Positions 26,601-34,799 are shown, counted from the stretch's first letter. The stretch: 35,284 nt of DNA from Clostridia bacterium (GCA_017516825.1 JAFXBC010000001.1:1-35284); one strand, 5' to 3'. Program-made: numbers and translations. The notes: a model not told the origin generated them from the sequence alone.

Positions 26601-29600
26601 GCCCCTCCGTCGGAAAGCCGTCCTTGTTGGTGCAGAAGGAAAACTCCCCTGCCTCCTTCAGCCCCACCCCCAGGTAGCAAAGGATCTTCCCGTTCTTCCT
26701 CCCGCGGCGGGAGAAATACAGGATCCGTGTCTCTGCGTCGTATTCGCTTTGGATAAACAGCTTGGAAAAGGCGGGATGGGCGTCGTATGCCCGCTCCTCC
26801 TCCAGAACGGGGGTAAAGGCGAACAGCACCTCACGGGGCTTGCGATGCTCGCACACCGCCTCCACGCGGAAGCAATCCGCCCGCTTGCAGAAGGAGAACT
26901 GCACCTTCCCGGAAAACTCCTTGGAGCCGGAAAGCAGGCTGACGGATTCCCCGTCGGCTTCAAAGGAATAAGCGCCCTCCCCGAAGAAGGGGGTACAGCC
27001 CTCCATTTTCCCCTGGAAGGGGAAACCCACCGTCAGGGTGTGGGCGGCGGAGTACCGCATGGGGCGGCATTCGTTCAAAAGAATACCGTCCTTCCGCAGG
27101 GAAAGGTGCCCCAACGAGGAGATGGCGGCGGAAAACCCGCCCTTGGCCAGCAAGGCCGCCTTGGGGGAGGCGAAGTCCGTAGGGGTGGATTCTCCCGCAA
27201 AGGAGGGGAGTCCCGCAGGGCGTTTTCTCCCGGGGGTCCGCAGATCGTCGGAGATCCTTGCAGGGTTGGGAGGCAGCTTTTCCTGCAACAGCCCTCCGGC
27301 GGCCCTCATACGGGGATCGGCCATAAACCGCTTCACGAAGATCCCGTCCAAAAGGGCGTTTGCCATGGCGGTGATGCTCATCCCCACGTGGTGGGCCATA
27401 TAGCTTTGCACCGCCACCCCCTGCTTGCTCCGCACGAGGGTCATATCAAAGGCCTCGTAAAGCCCGTAACGGCCGTACATTCCGCGGGATTCCAAGGCTT
27501 CCAGATTCTTCACCGCGGCAGAGGGGGACACCGCCAATGCCAGATAGGAGGAATAGGGGGAGATCACCGTCTCTCCCCGTGCGTCCCGCCGCAAAGCCAG
27601 CTTCCGTACCCCGTGGGCGTGGTAGCGGTAGTGCAACCCGCCGTCAAAGGCGTAGTAGGCGGATTCCGATACTCCCCAAAGCTTGTTCACCGCCGCCTTC
27701 CGCTGGGCGTGCAGGAGGAACAGAAAGGTCTCCTCCCCGAAGGAATTGCGGTAGATGGGCAGGAAAAGCTGGGGCATGAGATATTCGAACATGGTACCCG
27801 ACCAGCTCACCATCCCCACGTAGCCCTTGTCCTCCGCCACCGTCCGCCCTAAGGCGTACCAATGCTTTTTGGGGGCGATCCCCGCCGCCACGGCGTAATA
27901 GCAGGCCGTCCGCGCCTCGCTCATCAGCAGGTCGTAACAACCGTTTTCCAAGGCTTGCTTTTTGTCGCTCCAGCCCAGGGAGAACAGATCTTTTTTCTCG
28001 TTGTAGAACACACCCAGATCCGTTTCCTCTGCCAGCCGTCTGCACTGGGCTTCCAGGGCGGGGAAGCGTTCTTCGCGGTCCTTGTATTCCGCCAAGCCCT
28101 CCGCCACCGCCAACAGGCAGACCACCAGATTGCCGCTGTCCACGAAGGAGACGAATCCCTCCCCCAACACGGAAAGAGTCTTTAAGTCGTACCAATTGTA
28201 GAGGTTCCCGCGGAATTTGGGCAACCCCTCCACCGTGGCAAGGGTGCGTTCCAGGCGGTCGGCGGTCTCCTTGCCGTCCATAAAGCCTAAGTCGTATCCC
28301 GCCAGCAGGGAGGTGAGATACATCCCCACGTTGGTGGGGGAGGTACGCATGGCCAGGTCGTGAAAGGGGGACAACTGCAAATTATCCGGAGGCAGGAAAT
28401 GGGTGTCCGCCGAGACGGTATCCGTAAAGAAGCGAAATGCGTCCTTTGCGTGGCGGCGAAGCAGGGCGGCCTCCTTGGGAGAGGGATACACCTTCCGCAC
28501 CGCTCCACCCCGGGACAGAGGACGGGACAGCAGCGTGTCAATGAGGGGACTCAAAAAGAACACCAGCCCCAACAGGCGGTACACCGAGCTGTTTCCCAAC
28601 AAGAACAGCAAGCAACCGAACACCGCACCGGGCAACCCCTTCTGCAGGGAATACAGCAACGTGCTTTTCGTCCCCTCCGCGTCGGCGGCGGTGGTCCATT
28701 CCAACAGCCGTTTCTTGGAGACCAGCATCCGCCACAGGGAACGGATCACCCCGTCCAGGGCGAGGAAGGCCTGCTTGGCAGAGGAGGCCAGGTCTAAAAA
28801 CAACCGTAAGATCCCCTCCGCCAGGGCGGAGATCCCCGCGGTGAAGGCGTGGCGGAAGAAAAAGGGCCTGCCCCACAGAAGGTCCCGCAACAGCCCTGCC
28901 AGAAAGGGCAACAGTAAATAGCTGTAAGCGGCGCACACCAACAGCAAAGCCGGGAATTCCTTCTTCACCAACAGCGCCCCAAGCGCCAGAACCAGCATAG
29001 CGGAAACCGGGGCCAGATGACGGAACAGGTTCCAGAGGATCTGCCGCCTGCTCACCCGGGAGAGGGGATATTCCCCGTGGAACAGAAAATACAGATTCTG
29101 CACGTCCCCGCGGATCCAGCGGTGAGCCCGCTTGTCCCAGGCGGCAGGCGTGCCGGGAACGGAATCGGAAAGGGCAAGATCGGAGACCAACAAAGTCCCC
29201 GCGATGCCGCCCTCCGGGAGGTCGTGGCTTAAGATCCTCCCCTCCGGGAGATCCATGGCGGGGCGGAATTTCTGCAGGTCGATGAGCCCCTTTCCGCAGA
29301 AGATCCCCTCCCCGAACAAGCTCATGTTGCGGTCAAAGCAGGCCCGCTCGTAAAAGGACACCCCCGCGTTTCCCGAAATAAGACGGGTAAAATAGGTGCG
29401 GTAGGAGGAATACAGCTCGGTATGCACCCCCGGCTGGATCACCCCGAAGGAGCGGTTTGCGGGATGGAGTGCCACCCCGATCAGCTCCCGCAGGATCCCG
29501 GGGGAAAGCTCCGTGTCCCCGTCCAGGGTGAGCAAATATCCGGCTCCCGTGGGTGCTTTGCCGTGAAGATAGCCCACCTCCAGCCCGCAAAGACGGCGGA

Positions 29601-30744
29601 TGAGCATCCCCACGGCGCCCCGCTTCCGCTCCTTGCCCCCAAAACTGCCGTCGTCCTGCTTGGCACGGTCGCGGTACAGCAGAAAAAACCGTTCCCCGTG
29701 GCGTTTGTTTAATTCGTCAATAGAAGCCTTGGCGTGACGGATCAGCTCCTCGTCCTCTGCCGTGCGGGCTTCCTTGGCGGCGGGGAGGTCTGCCAGCAGG
29801 CAGAAGGAGAGATTCTCCTCTCTGTTCAGGTAATAAAAACGCTCCAGCCGCTCCACGTAGTCCTCCTTCTTGGAGAACAGGGTGGCCACCGCCACCACGG
29901 TGCGGGCGCGGTCGGGAATATGGGGAAGCTGTAACCGCAAGGGGGCGGGACGCTTGCACAGCGGGGCGGTCAAGCGGTCACAGAGAGGAGCCACCCCTGC
30001 GCCCAAGGGCAACAGCAAGGGTAAAAACAGCCACCCGAACCACCAATAAAACAGCCATCCCCCAAGGGCGGTGAAAAGGAAAAACAGCGAAAACCAAACC
30101 ATCCGCGGCAGGGGAGATACCTTTTGGGGGAACAGCAGATTTCCCACGGCCACGGCGTCCCTCTTGGCTGCTTTCACCAATTGCAACGCTTCTTCCTTTT
30201 CACTGCGGCGGTGCTTTTTTGCTCTTTTTGAAAGCGTCTTGCGGTAGGCGGCCTTGGTCTCGGGGGAGAACAGAACGTAGTCCTGCTCCTCCGCCTCCAA
30301 AACCCCTTCCGCCTGCCACGCCGCGGAGAACAAGGGGGAGATGCGGATCTCGGAAAGCTCCCGCAACACCCCCACCGCCTCGGGAAGCAATGCGGCGTTC
30401 TTTTCCCCTTTGCAAATATCTCCGATGCGGGTGATGGCGCAGTAGGCCAGGGCGGCGGGGACGGCGGAGATCTCCCCGTAGGACAAGGGCTTTTCCCGTC
30501 CATGCTCCGCCAAAAAGCGGCAAAGACTTTCCTCCTTACAGGTTCCCCCGTTTTCCGCAAGATAGGCGGCCATCAGCTCCGCCGTGGAAGGGTAGCGGAA
30601 GCATCCGCCCTTTTGGGGGAGCTTTTCGTAGCGGTGGATCAGATAGTAGTTATCCGCTACCCAATCCGTGCCGCCCTCCTGCACCGTTTTTCGGATGGCG
30701 GCGAGAGAATCCCTCAGCCTGGTTTTCATGGCGCTTTTTGTCAC
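23692..30744 (-). CDS. Cyclic beta-1,2-glucan synthase-like protein (GT84 / glycoamylase-like / GH94)
   Basis: This 2350-residue protein has the order of NdvB/Cgs enzymes, which build beta-1,2-glucan chains, then trim and cyclise them. Two helices (about 214-250) precede a family 84 glycosyltransferase domain with TLDGD (406-410) and HRWIRGD (541-547, the QxxRW-like site). Further helices follow (about 573-625 and 700-740). A glycoamylase-like domain comes next (about 780-1170; LYNWYDLKTLSVLGEGFVSFVDSG at 848-871). The C-terminus is GH94: the phosphorylase signature CDWND (2046-2050) and GKGESVF are intact. At 2350 residues it is shorter than the roughly 2800 of proteobacterial Cgs. The start is GTG 30744 with AAGGGG upstream. 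The gene is monocistronic. Whether the glucan is exported, cyclised or phosphorolysed cannot be told. Confidence 0.85.
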   Translation of the reverse strand: MTKSAMKTRLRDSLAAIRKTVQEGGTDWVADNYYLIHRYEKLPQKGGCFRYPSTAELMAAYLAENGGTCKEESLCRFLAEHGREKPLSYGEISAVPAALAYCAITRIGDICKGEKNAALLPEAVGVLRELSEIRISPLFSAAWQAEGVLEAEEQDYVLFSPETKAAYRKTLSKRAKKHRRSEKEEALQLVKAAKRDAVAVGNLLFPQKVSPLPRMVWFSLFFLFTALGGWLFYWWFGWLFLPLLLPLGAGVAPLCDRLTAPLCKRPAPLRLQLPHIPDRARTVVAVATLFSKKEDYVERLERFYYLNREENLSFCLLADLPAAKEARTAEDEELIRHAKASIDELNKRHGERFFLLYRDRAKQDDGSFGGKERKRGAVGMLIRRLCGLEVGYLHGKAPTGAGYLLTLDGDTELSPGILRELIGVALHPANRSFGVIQPGVHTELYSSYRTYFTRLISGNAGVSFYERACFDRNMSLFGEGIFCGKGLIDLQKFRPAMDLPEGRILSHDLPEGGIAGTLLVSDLALSDSVPGTPAAWDKRAHRWIRGDVQNLYFLFHGEYPLSRVSRRQILWNLFRHLAPVSAMLVLALGALLVKKEFPALLLVCAAYSYLLLPFLAGLLRDLLWGRPFFFRHAFTAGISALAEGILRLFLDLASSAKQAFLALDGVIRSLWRMLVSKKRLLEWTTAADAEGTKSTLLYSLQKGLPGAVFGCLLFLLGNSSVYRLLGLVFFLSPLIDTLLSRPLSRGGAVRKVYPSPKEAALLRRHAKDAFRFFTDTVSADTHFLPPDNLQLSPFHDLAMRTSPTNVGMYLTSLLAGYDLGFMDGKETADRLERTLATVEGLPKFRGNLYNWYDLKTLSVLGEGFVSFVDSGNLVVCLLAVAEGLAEYKDREERFPALEAQCRRLAEETDLGVFYNEKKDLFSLGWSDKKQALENGCYDLLMSEARTACYYAVAAGIAPKKHWYALGRTVAEDKGYVGMVSWSGTMFEYLMPQLFLPIYRNSFGEETFLFLLHAQRKAAVNKLWGVSESAYYAFDGGLHYRYHAHGVRKLALRRDARGETVISPYSSYLALAVSPSAAVKNLEALESRGMYGRYGLYEAFDMTLVRSKQGVAVQSYMAHHVGMSITAMANALLDGIFVKRFMADPRMRAAGGLLQEKLPPNPARISDDLRTPGRKRPAGLPSFAGESTPTDFASPKAALLAKGGFSAAISSLGHLSLRKDGILLNECRPMRYSAAHTLTVGFPFQGKMEGCTPFFGEGAYSFEADGESVSLLSGSKEFSGKVQFSFCKRADCFRVEAVCEHRKPREVLFAFTPVLEEERAYDAHPAFSKLFIQSEYDAETRILYFSRRGRKNGKILCYLGVGLKEAGEFSFCTNKDGFPTEGLNHPAALDLPLDGKTGVCIDPFCVVRTSPRGSGKATLLLSMAGTKEEVQNAILTARRETESFPATASAEACDLLGRLMFPRSPASGDFPIYRREMLWKYGISGDYPLLGMEAGEAHGEEARRLMSGFLELARAGIRTELLLLPKGDGQYFRPVEKGLLALAEELELGGFLGVRGGIFLLREEQLEPSLGALLPSLCAVWRQPSKVEKGLRPAPVHRFTPPILAGAPVEVPLPENAFPTADGFGEEQGYTLLKHRRPAGVRAFVLAGKQAGSIVTASSLGYTFLGNAQQHRLTPAPGDPSALSPGEVLYLRLGGRLYDLAACAGKVFWGNGIACWEGSLEGLSYRVVAFCCKEKPFKVVRVMISRGSGSGGELLFCLRPAMGSGVTPNPCLWKTERGGAILFRSGHDPAFDRGVGLLYAKGATPLYSSEELYGIPSESGFFDLVGLSLRYNYATFLLGGGAEENQETLLAQAAELSAEAEQAGAEAFASEMRPPVEIFTRSRGQNLFLNRCLPYQIAASRFYARASFRQSGGAYGFRDQLQDCLALVYAKPAEVRAHILRCCEHQYEEGDVQHWWHEGGRGIRTTCSDDLLWLPLVVADYVKKTGDESILAAQAGYLASPPLTGENERYELPAKSFLSETVLLHCLRAFAKGDNRGKHGLILMGICDWNDAFSAVGAKGKGESVFSTFLYVVSAKAFLPILRKEDPESAAHLEQTAAELLASAEKHAFDGDRYLRAFCDDGHVLGKAGNKECAIDVLSQAFALFAGADEARCRIALETAKKELYDPRHKLLKLFSPPFDKGDTPAGYVRGYPPGIRENGGQYTHAAIWGAKAFLETGDVETALELLAGANPLLRNATPGEAERYRSEAYAMCADIYGGQWAGRGGWSFYTGSAGWYYKVFFEDVLGIRLSAGNRILELCPRIPHQTVLRFHGRITVTVSTDTEDTMDGVPVTFPVVLPDGEHTVTAKIRL

Positions 30745-30894
30745 GTGGGCAAAACCCCTTTCGGTCTTTCGTTATAGAGTATTTTTGACCGTTCTTCGGA
30801 TAAATATACCAAAAGCGCCTATCAAGATTTGTGCAAAAAAATAATGACGGCGGCGGGACTTCTGTGGTAAAATAAAAGAAAAAGGGTGATTCTC
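30745..30894. other. Divergent intergenic region
   Basis: These 150 bases separate the glucan synthase-like gene (minus) from the membrane-protein gene (plus). On the plus strand an extended -10, TGGTAAAAT (30865-30873), precedes AAAAAGGG (30879-30886) and the GTG start at 30895, but no good -35 is seen. On the minus strand TTGATA near 30820 has no convincing -10 at 17 bases. No other structure stands out. Confidence 0.4.
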
Positions 30895-31899
30895 GTGAGT
30901 AAGAAAACAAAATACTACGCCATTAGCATTCCCTTGATGGCTTTGCTTTTCTTGGGGACGTTGCTTCTTGCGTGGGCGGGCTGTGATTCGGAAGAACTGC
31001 CGTTCCTTCAGATCCTGCCGATCCCGGGCATGGTAGCGTTGTCGGCCGTGTTGTTCGCTTTCTTTTTCTCCGTGCGCTGTTTTTTATTCGCCCCGGAGCG
31101 GGAGAGTGCCTTGCGTGCCGGCTTTCTTCGCTTGGCGTGCCTGTCCTTTTCAGGGGTGGGGTTGTGCATATTCTCCTTGGCCGTTGCTCTGCTGTTGAGG
31201 GGGCAAGTAGATCCCGAGCATGGGGCTCATAGCGGTATGGTTCTTGCGGCGTGCGTGAGACTGCTGGAATACGTGTTTCTCCCGGCGGTTGCGATCATGG
31301 CGGTGCTTTTGTGGATATCCTCCCGGCGGAAGCCCAAGGAGCGACCTTCTGCAAAAAAGAAGGTGCGTCTTTGGTGGTTCCTCCTGCCCGCTGTGCTTTT
31401 CTTGGGATTGATGCTCGTGGGCGTGTTTTTCTGCACGATCTACGCCGATCAGCTGCATAAACTTGCACTGCAAGGGGCTTTTGGAGCGGAGATCTCCTTT
31501 TTCTGGTTATCTGTGATGGGTATCTTTTCCATCACTACCATGAAGGGGATAATCGTACCCGTTCTTCTGTTGGCGTTTTCCCTTTGGTTCTGTTTGCGGT
31601 TCGAGGCTGCACTCCGCGGCAGGAGGATGCCTTTGGTGTTTGCCGTTTCCATGGGGATGCTGGGGGTGCTTTTGAACCTTTCGCCGTTGCTGCTCACCTT
31701 CCAACAGCTCTTTGGCGAGGGCAATTCCGCTTACCTTGCCACCGCATTTTTTATGCAAGGCCCCCGATCTCTGATGGTGGAATGGAGCCTGTGGGCAGGT
31801 GCTTTCGGGTGGGCGCTTCAGATTCTTCTTCTGTTCCTTGCCAAGCGAAAAGAAGCGCAAGCGGTTTCCTCTTCGGAGAGTTCCGCGCCGTTACAATAA
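30895..31899 (+). CDS. Polytopic membrane protein of unknown function
   Basis: This 334-residue protein is mostly hydrophobic, with eight or nine likely transmembrane helices spread over its whole length and short basic loops (for example SSRRKPKERPSAKKKVRLWW) that should be cytoplasmic. No motif identifies a family. GTG 30895 is chosen because AAAAAGGG lies 8 bases upstream; an in-frame GTG at 30886 overlaps that site. The gene is divergent from the glucan synthase-like gene, which could hint at a role in export or modification of its product, but nothing in the protein supports that directly. It ends at a strong bidirectional terminator shared with mgtE. Confidence 0.65.
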   Translation: MSKKTKYYAISIPLMALLFLGTLLLAWAGCDSEELPFLQILPIPGMVALSAVLFAFFFSVRCFLFAPERESALRAGFLRLACLSFSGVGLCIFSLAVALLLRGQVDPEHGAHSGMVLAACVRLLEYVFLPAVAIMAVLLWISSRRKPKERPSAKKKVRLWWFLLPAVLFLGLMLVGVFFCTIYADQLHKLALQGAFGAEISFFWLSVMGIFSITTMKGIIVPVLLLAFSLWFCLRFEAALRGRRMPLVFAVSMGMLGVLLNLSPLLLTFQQLFGEGNSAYLATAFFMQGPRSLMVEWSLWAGAFGWALQILLLFLAKRKEAQAVSSSESSAPLQ

Positions 31900-31905
31900 A
31901 AAAAC

Positions 31906-31938
31906 AGATCCCGTTCGGCATGAACGGGATCTTTCTTA
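31906..31938. terminator. Bidirectional terminator between the membrane protein gene and mgtE
   Basis: AGATCCCGTTC (31906-31916) and GAACGGGATCT (31922-31932) form a perfect 11-base stem with a 5-base loop. T-rich sequence follows on the plus strand, and a run of seven A precedes it, giving the minus-strand mgtE transcript its T-run. Confidence 0.88.
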
Positions 31939-31944
31939 TGTTTT

Positions 31945-33318
31945 TTACCCCAACTCGGGGATCAATGCCGTTGCCACGGCGAAGTATACCAAAAGGGACA
32001 GGGTGTCCACGATGGTGGTGATGAAGGGGCTTGCCATAACGGCGGGGTCAAGACCGATCCGCTTTGCCCCCAGGGGGAGCAGACAGCCCGCCAGCTTTGC
32101 CAGCAAAACCGTCAGCGCCAAAGTCAAACTGACCACCAGGGCGACTTCTATGGAAGCACCGTCCAAAAGCACCGCTTTTCCAAAGCCTACCACGCCCAAA
32201 GCGACGCCGCAAAGGAGGGCCACACGCAATTCCTTCCACAGCACGGCGAACACGTCCCGCATCTGCACCTCTCCCAAGGACAGGGCACGGATCACCGCAA
32301 CGGAAGCCTGGCTTCCCGCATTGCCCGCCGTACCCATCAGCATGGGGATAAACACGGTGAGGATGGCAACCTTGCTGAGGGCGGATTCGTAGGAAGAAAG
32401 GATAGCCCCCGTAAAGGTGGCGGAAAGCAACAACAGCAAAAGCCATGGGATACGGCTCTTCCAGGTCTCCCAGGCGCCCGTACGCAAATAGGGCTTGTCC
32501 GTAGGCACGATGGCCGCCATTTTCTCAATGTCTTCCGTGATCTCCTCCTGCAAAACGTCGGAGGCATCGTCGTAGGTGACGATACCCACCAGTCGCTTGC
32601 CCTTGTCCACCACGGGCAGGGCCAGGAAGTCGTATTTGCTCAAGGCGTTTGCCACGGACTCACGGTCGTCCATGGTCTCGGCGTAGATGACGTTTTCCGT
32701 CATGATGTCCCCGATGACTGCATCCTCTTGCGCCACCAGCAGGTCACGGACGGTGACCACGCCGATGAGCAGACGGTTGCGATCGGTGACGTAGCAGGTG
32801 TAGACCGTTTCCTTGTCGTAGGCGTCTCTGCGGATGCGCTCAAAGGCCTCCGCCACGGTCATATCCTTGTAAAGCCGCACGTATTCCGTGGTCATCATGC
32901 TTCCTGCGCTGTCCTTGGGGTAGCGGAGAATACGGTTGATGGCCTCCCGGGATTCCTCGTCGGCATTCCGCAGGATCCTCTTGACCACCCCTGCGGGCAT
33001 TTCCTCGATCAGCTCCACCGTATCGTCGATGTAAAGCTCCGAAAGTACCTCCTGCAGGTACGCGTCGCTGAAGGAATTGATCAGGGATTCCTTTTGCTCC
33101 GCCTCCATTTCCACGAACACCTCGGCGGCGGTGTCCTTGGGGAGCAGGCGGAACAGCAAAAGCATTTCTTTTTCCTCGAACTGTCCAAAAAGCTGGGCCA
33201 GGTCGGGGGCTTCAAACAGAGAGAAGGCACCCCGCAGCTCGCGGTACTGCTTCTTCTCCAGCATGTCCTGCAAGCGAAGGGCGAATCCCTCCCCCTGCAG
33301 CTCCAACCATTGCTTCAT
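31945..33318 (-). CDS. mgtE: Magnesium transporter MgtE
   Basis: MgtE is a magnesium channel gated by cytoplasmic magnesium. The 457-residue protein has the full layout: an N-terminal superhelical MgtE_N domain (about 15-130), two CBS domains (about 135-255), a connecting helix and five transmembrane helices (about 285-455). The pore signature TAGNAGSQASVAVIRALSLGEV is present. ATG 33318 is the start; its ribosome binding site is poor (AGGT about 14 bases upstream). The gene has its own promoter at 33453-33481, and its leader carries a terminator hairpin and a short open frame, which suggests control beyond protein gating. An in-frame TAG lies 8 codons before the ATG. Confidence 0.92.
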   Translation of the reverse strand: MKQWLELQGEGFALRLQDMLEKKQYRELRGAFSLFEAPDLAQLFGQFEEKEMLLLFRLLPKDTAAEVFVEMEAEQKESLINSFSDAYLQEVLSELYIDDTVELIEEMPAGVVKRILRNADEESREAINRILRYPKDSAGSMMTTEYVRLYKDMTVAEAFERIRRDAYDKETVYTCYVTDRNRLLIGVVTVRDLLVAQEDAVIGDIMTENVIYAETMDDRESVANALSKYDFLALPVVDKGKRLVGIVTYDDASDVLQEEITEDIEKMAAIVPTDKPYLRTGAWETWKSRIPWLLLLLLSATFTGAILSSYESALSKVAILTVFIPMLMGTAGNAGSQASVAVIRALSLGEVQMRDVFAVLWKELRVALLCGVALGVVGFGKAVLLDGASIEVALVVSLTLALTVLLAKLAGCLLPLGAKRIGLDPAVMASPFITTIVDTLSLLVYFAVATALIPELG

Positions 33319-33342
33319 ATTTTTCGTTTTTACCTGAATAGA

Positions 33343-33417
33343 CTAGCAAAAACGGCGAGAAAAGCTCCATAAAGGAACTGCTTCTCGGTCTTGCCGACTA
33401 CTTCGTCCTGTGTCCAT
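33343..33417 (-). CDS. Putative 24-codon leader peptide upstream of mgtE
   Basis: In the mgtE leader, ATG 33417 opens a frame of 24 codons beginning MDTGRSSRQDREAVPL, ending at TAG (33345-33343). GAGAGGAAAG upstream could serve as ribosome binding site. The frame covers the whole terminator hairpin at 33353-33396 and is in the same frame as mgtE, separated by the stop and 8 codons. A ribosome translating it would disrupt the hairpin, so leader translation could control read-through into mgtE. The length is short enough for a chance frame, and no homology is recognised. Confidence 0.35.
   Translation of the reverse strand: MDTGRSSRQDREAVPLWSFSRRFC
33348..33396 (-). terminator. Terminator-like attenuator in the mgtE leader
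   Basis: On the minus strand CGGC (33396-33393) pairs with GCCG (33356-33353), enclosing GAGAA/TTCTC and AGTTCC/GGAGCT around a TTTAT loop, followed by TTTTT (33352-33348). It lies about 50 bases after the predicted transcription start and 30 bases before mgtE, the place of an attenuator. No match to the M-box magnesium riboswitch was recognised upstream. Confidence 0.6.
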
Positions 33418-33452
33418 TACGGGCTTTCCTCTCTTTCTTCGTTGATACGGGT

Positions 33453-33481
33453 AGTGTACTCTATTTTTCGCCGTTTGTCAA
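33453..33481 (-). promoter_or_regulatory. Promoter of mgtE
   Basis: On the minus strand, a perfect TTGACA (33481-33476) is separated by 17 bases from TACACT (33458-33453). Transcription would start near 33446, giving a leader of about 128 bases before mgtE. Confidence 0.75.
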
Positions 33482-33485
33482 GAGG

Positions 33486-33511
33486 AAAAAAGAGAGGCGA
33501 TTTGCCTCTCT
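33486..33511 (-). terminator. Intrinsic terminator after dnaJ
   Basis: AGAGAGGC (33491-33498) pairs with GCCTCTCT (33504-33511) around a 5-base loop; on the minus strand it is followed by a T-run (plus-strand A 33486-33490). It begins 9 bases after the dnaJ stop and directly precedes the mgtE promoter. Confidence 0.85.
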
Positions 33512-33519
33512 GAAAAAGG

Positions 33520-34653
33520 TTATTTCTTCTTGAACTTGGCGAAGTAGGAGCTTCGCTTGCTGTGGTGCTTATCCTCGCACAGCTCGCCGAATTTCTCCAA
33601 GGCTTCCTTTTGCTTTTTGCCCAATCCCTTGGGAACCTCGATCTCCACGGTGACCAGCAGGTCGCCCCTGCCCTTGCCGTTCAATTGCTGAATACCCTTT
33701 CCACGCACGCAGAAGGTGGTGCCGGACTGGGTACCCTCGGGGATGGTCAGCTCGCCCTGCCCTTCCAGGGTGGGGATGGTGATCTTTGCACCCAAAGCCG
33801 CCTCCACGAAGGTGATGGGCATATCGCAAAGCAGGTCAAACCCGTCTCTGGTGAAGAACTCGTGGCCCCGCACGGAGACGGAAACCAGCAGATCCCCCGC
33901 AGGGCCTCCGTTGGCGCCGGCGTTGCCCTGGCCTCGCAGGGAAATACGCTGGCCGTTGTCGATGCCCGCGGGAATATTCACCTCGATGAGCTTGCTCTTG
34001 CGGACCTGGCCGCTTCCCCGGCAATCCTTACAGGGATTCTTGATGATCTTGCCCTTGCCCTTACAAGCATCGCAGGGCTGGGTGGATTGCATATATCCGA
34101 AGGGAGTGCGCTGTTGCACGGTGACCTGGCCTCTGCCGCCGCAACGGGTACAGGTCTCGGAGCCGGTGCCGCCGTTGCCGGAGCAGGTGGGACAGGATTC
34201 GATGCGGCCGTAGGAGATCTCCTTCTTGCAACCGAAGGCCGCCTCCTCAAAGGTGAGGGTGACCCGTACGCCGATGTCGTCCCCTCTGCGGGGCGCGTTG
34301 GGGTTCCGTCTGGAGCCGCCACCGCCGCCGAACATCCCGCCGAACAGGTCGCCGAAGATGTCTCCCACGTCAAAGCCTTCCCCAAAGCCGCCGAAGCCGC
34401 TTCCGCCGCCTCCGGGTGCGCCGTCGATGCCCGCCCAGCCGAACTGGTCGTATCTGGCCCGCTTATCCGCATCGGACAGGACGGAATAGGCCTCGTTCAC
34501 TTCCTTGAAGCTGGCTTCCGCCTCCTTGTCCCCGGGGTTGGCGTCGGGATGGTATTTCTTTGCCAATTTATAAAACGCTTTTTTGATCTCGCTGTCCGAG
34601 GCACCCTTGGAGACTCCAAGGACCTCGTAACAGTCTCTTTTCTGATCAGCCAT
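33520..34653 (-). CDS. dnaJ: Chaperone DnaJ
   Basis: DnaJ delivers unfolded proteins to DnaK and stimulates its ATPase. The 377-residue protein is complete: J domain with HPD (35-37), Gly/Phe-rich linker (about 71-118), zinc-binding region with four CxxCxGxG repeats (C154/C157, C168/C171, C194/C197, C208/C211), and the C-terminal substrate-binding domains. TAGGAG (34669-34664) precedes ATG 34653. It follows dnaK by 146 bases on the same strand, the usual order. The spacer contains several hairpins, two of them mutually exclusive, so dnaJ expression may be adjusted separately from dnaK. Confidence 0.96.
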   Translation of the reverse strand: MADQKRDCYEVLGVSKGASDSEIKKAFYKLAKKYHPDANPGDKEAEASFKEVNEAYSVLSDADKRARYDQFGWAGIDGAPGGGGSGFGGFGEGFDVGDIFGDLFGGMFGGGGGSRRNPNAPRRGDDIGVRVTLTFEEAAFGCKKEISYGRIESCPTCSGNGGTGSETCTRCGGRGQVTVQQRTPFGYMQSTQPCDACKGKGKIIKNPCKDCRGSGQVRKSKLIEVNIPAGIDNGQRISLRGQGNAGANGGPAGDLLVSVSVRGHEFFTRDGFDLLCDMPITFVEAALGAKITIPTLEGQGELTIPEGTQSGTTFCVRGKGIQQLNGKGRGDLLVTVEIEVPKGLGKKQKEALEKFGELCEDKHHSKRSSYFAKFKKK

Positions 34654-34670
34654 AAATGTATAACTCCTAC

Positions 34671-34710
34671 AGTCCGGGAAACCATTCGTTTTTCGGACTT
34701 GTTCTCCGAA
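34671..34710 (-). promoter_or_regulatory. Mutually exclusive hairpins beside the dnaJ ribosome binding site
   Basis: On the minus strand TTCGGA (34710-34705) can pair with TCCGAA (34697-34692), while AGTCCG (34699-34694) can pair with CGGACT (34676-34671), which ends one base before the dnaJ TAGGAG. The two pairings share 34694-34697 and so cannot form together. Each stem is only 6 bases. A role as an RNA switch or thermometer is possible but unproven. Confidence 0.35.
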
Positions 34711-34724
34711 TAAGGCGACAATGC

Positions 34725-34796
34725 CGAGTGAAGGTTACCCTCCACTCGACCTGTCGTTAAATATCAGATGTTCGTGCTTCGCAGTGAGAGCGAAGC
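34725..34796 (-). other. Two hairpins in the dnaK-dnaJ spacer
   Basis: CGAGTG (34725-34730) pairs with CACTCG (34743-34748), and a perfect 7-base inverted repeat GCTTCGC (34776-34782) / GCGAAGC (34790-34796) lies next to the dnaK stop. Neither is followed by a T-run, so they are not standard terminators. They may be mRNA-processing or stability elements between dnaK and dnaJ. Confidence 0.45.
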
Positions 34797-34799
34797 GGA

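Noticed and set aside
25387..27852. 821-codon open frame antisense to the glucan synthase-like gene
   Set aside because: It lies wholly inside a gene with intact catalytic motifs, lacks a ribosome binding site and encodes low-complexity sequence, so it is a shadow frame.
33397..33446. M-box, yybP-ykoY or T-box riboswitch ahead of mgtE
   Set aside because: The expected conserved blocks of these RNAs were not found in order. A GGCAAGACC piece recalls the 3' end of yybP-ykoY, but its matching 5' block is absent. A covariance search would decide.
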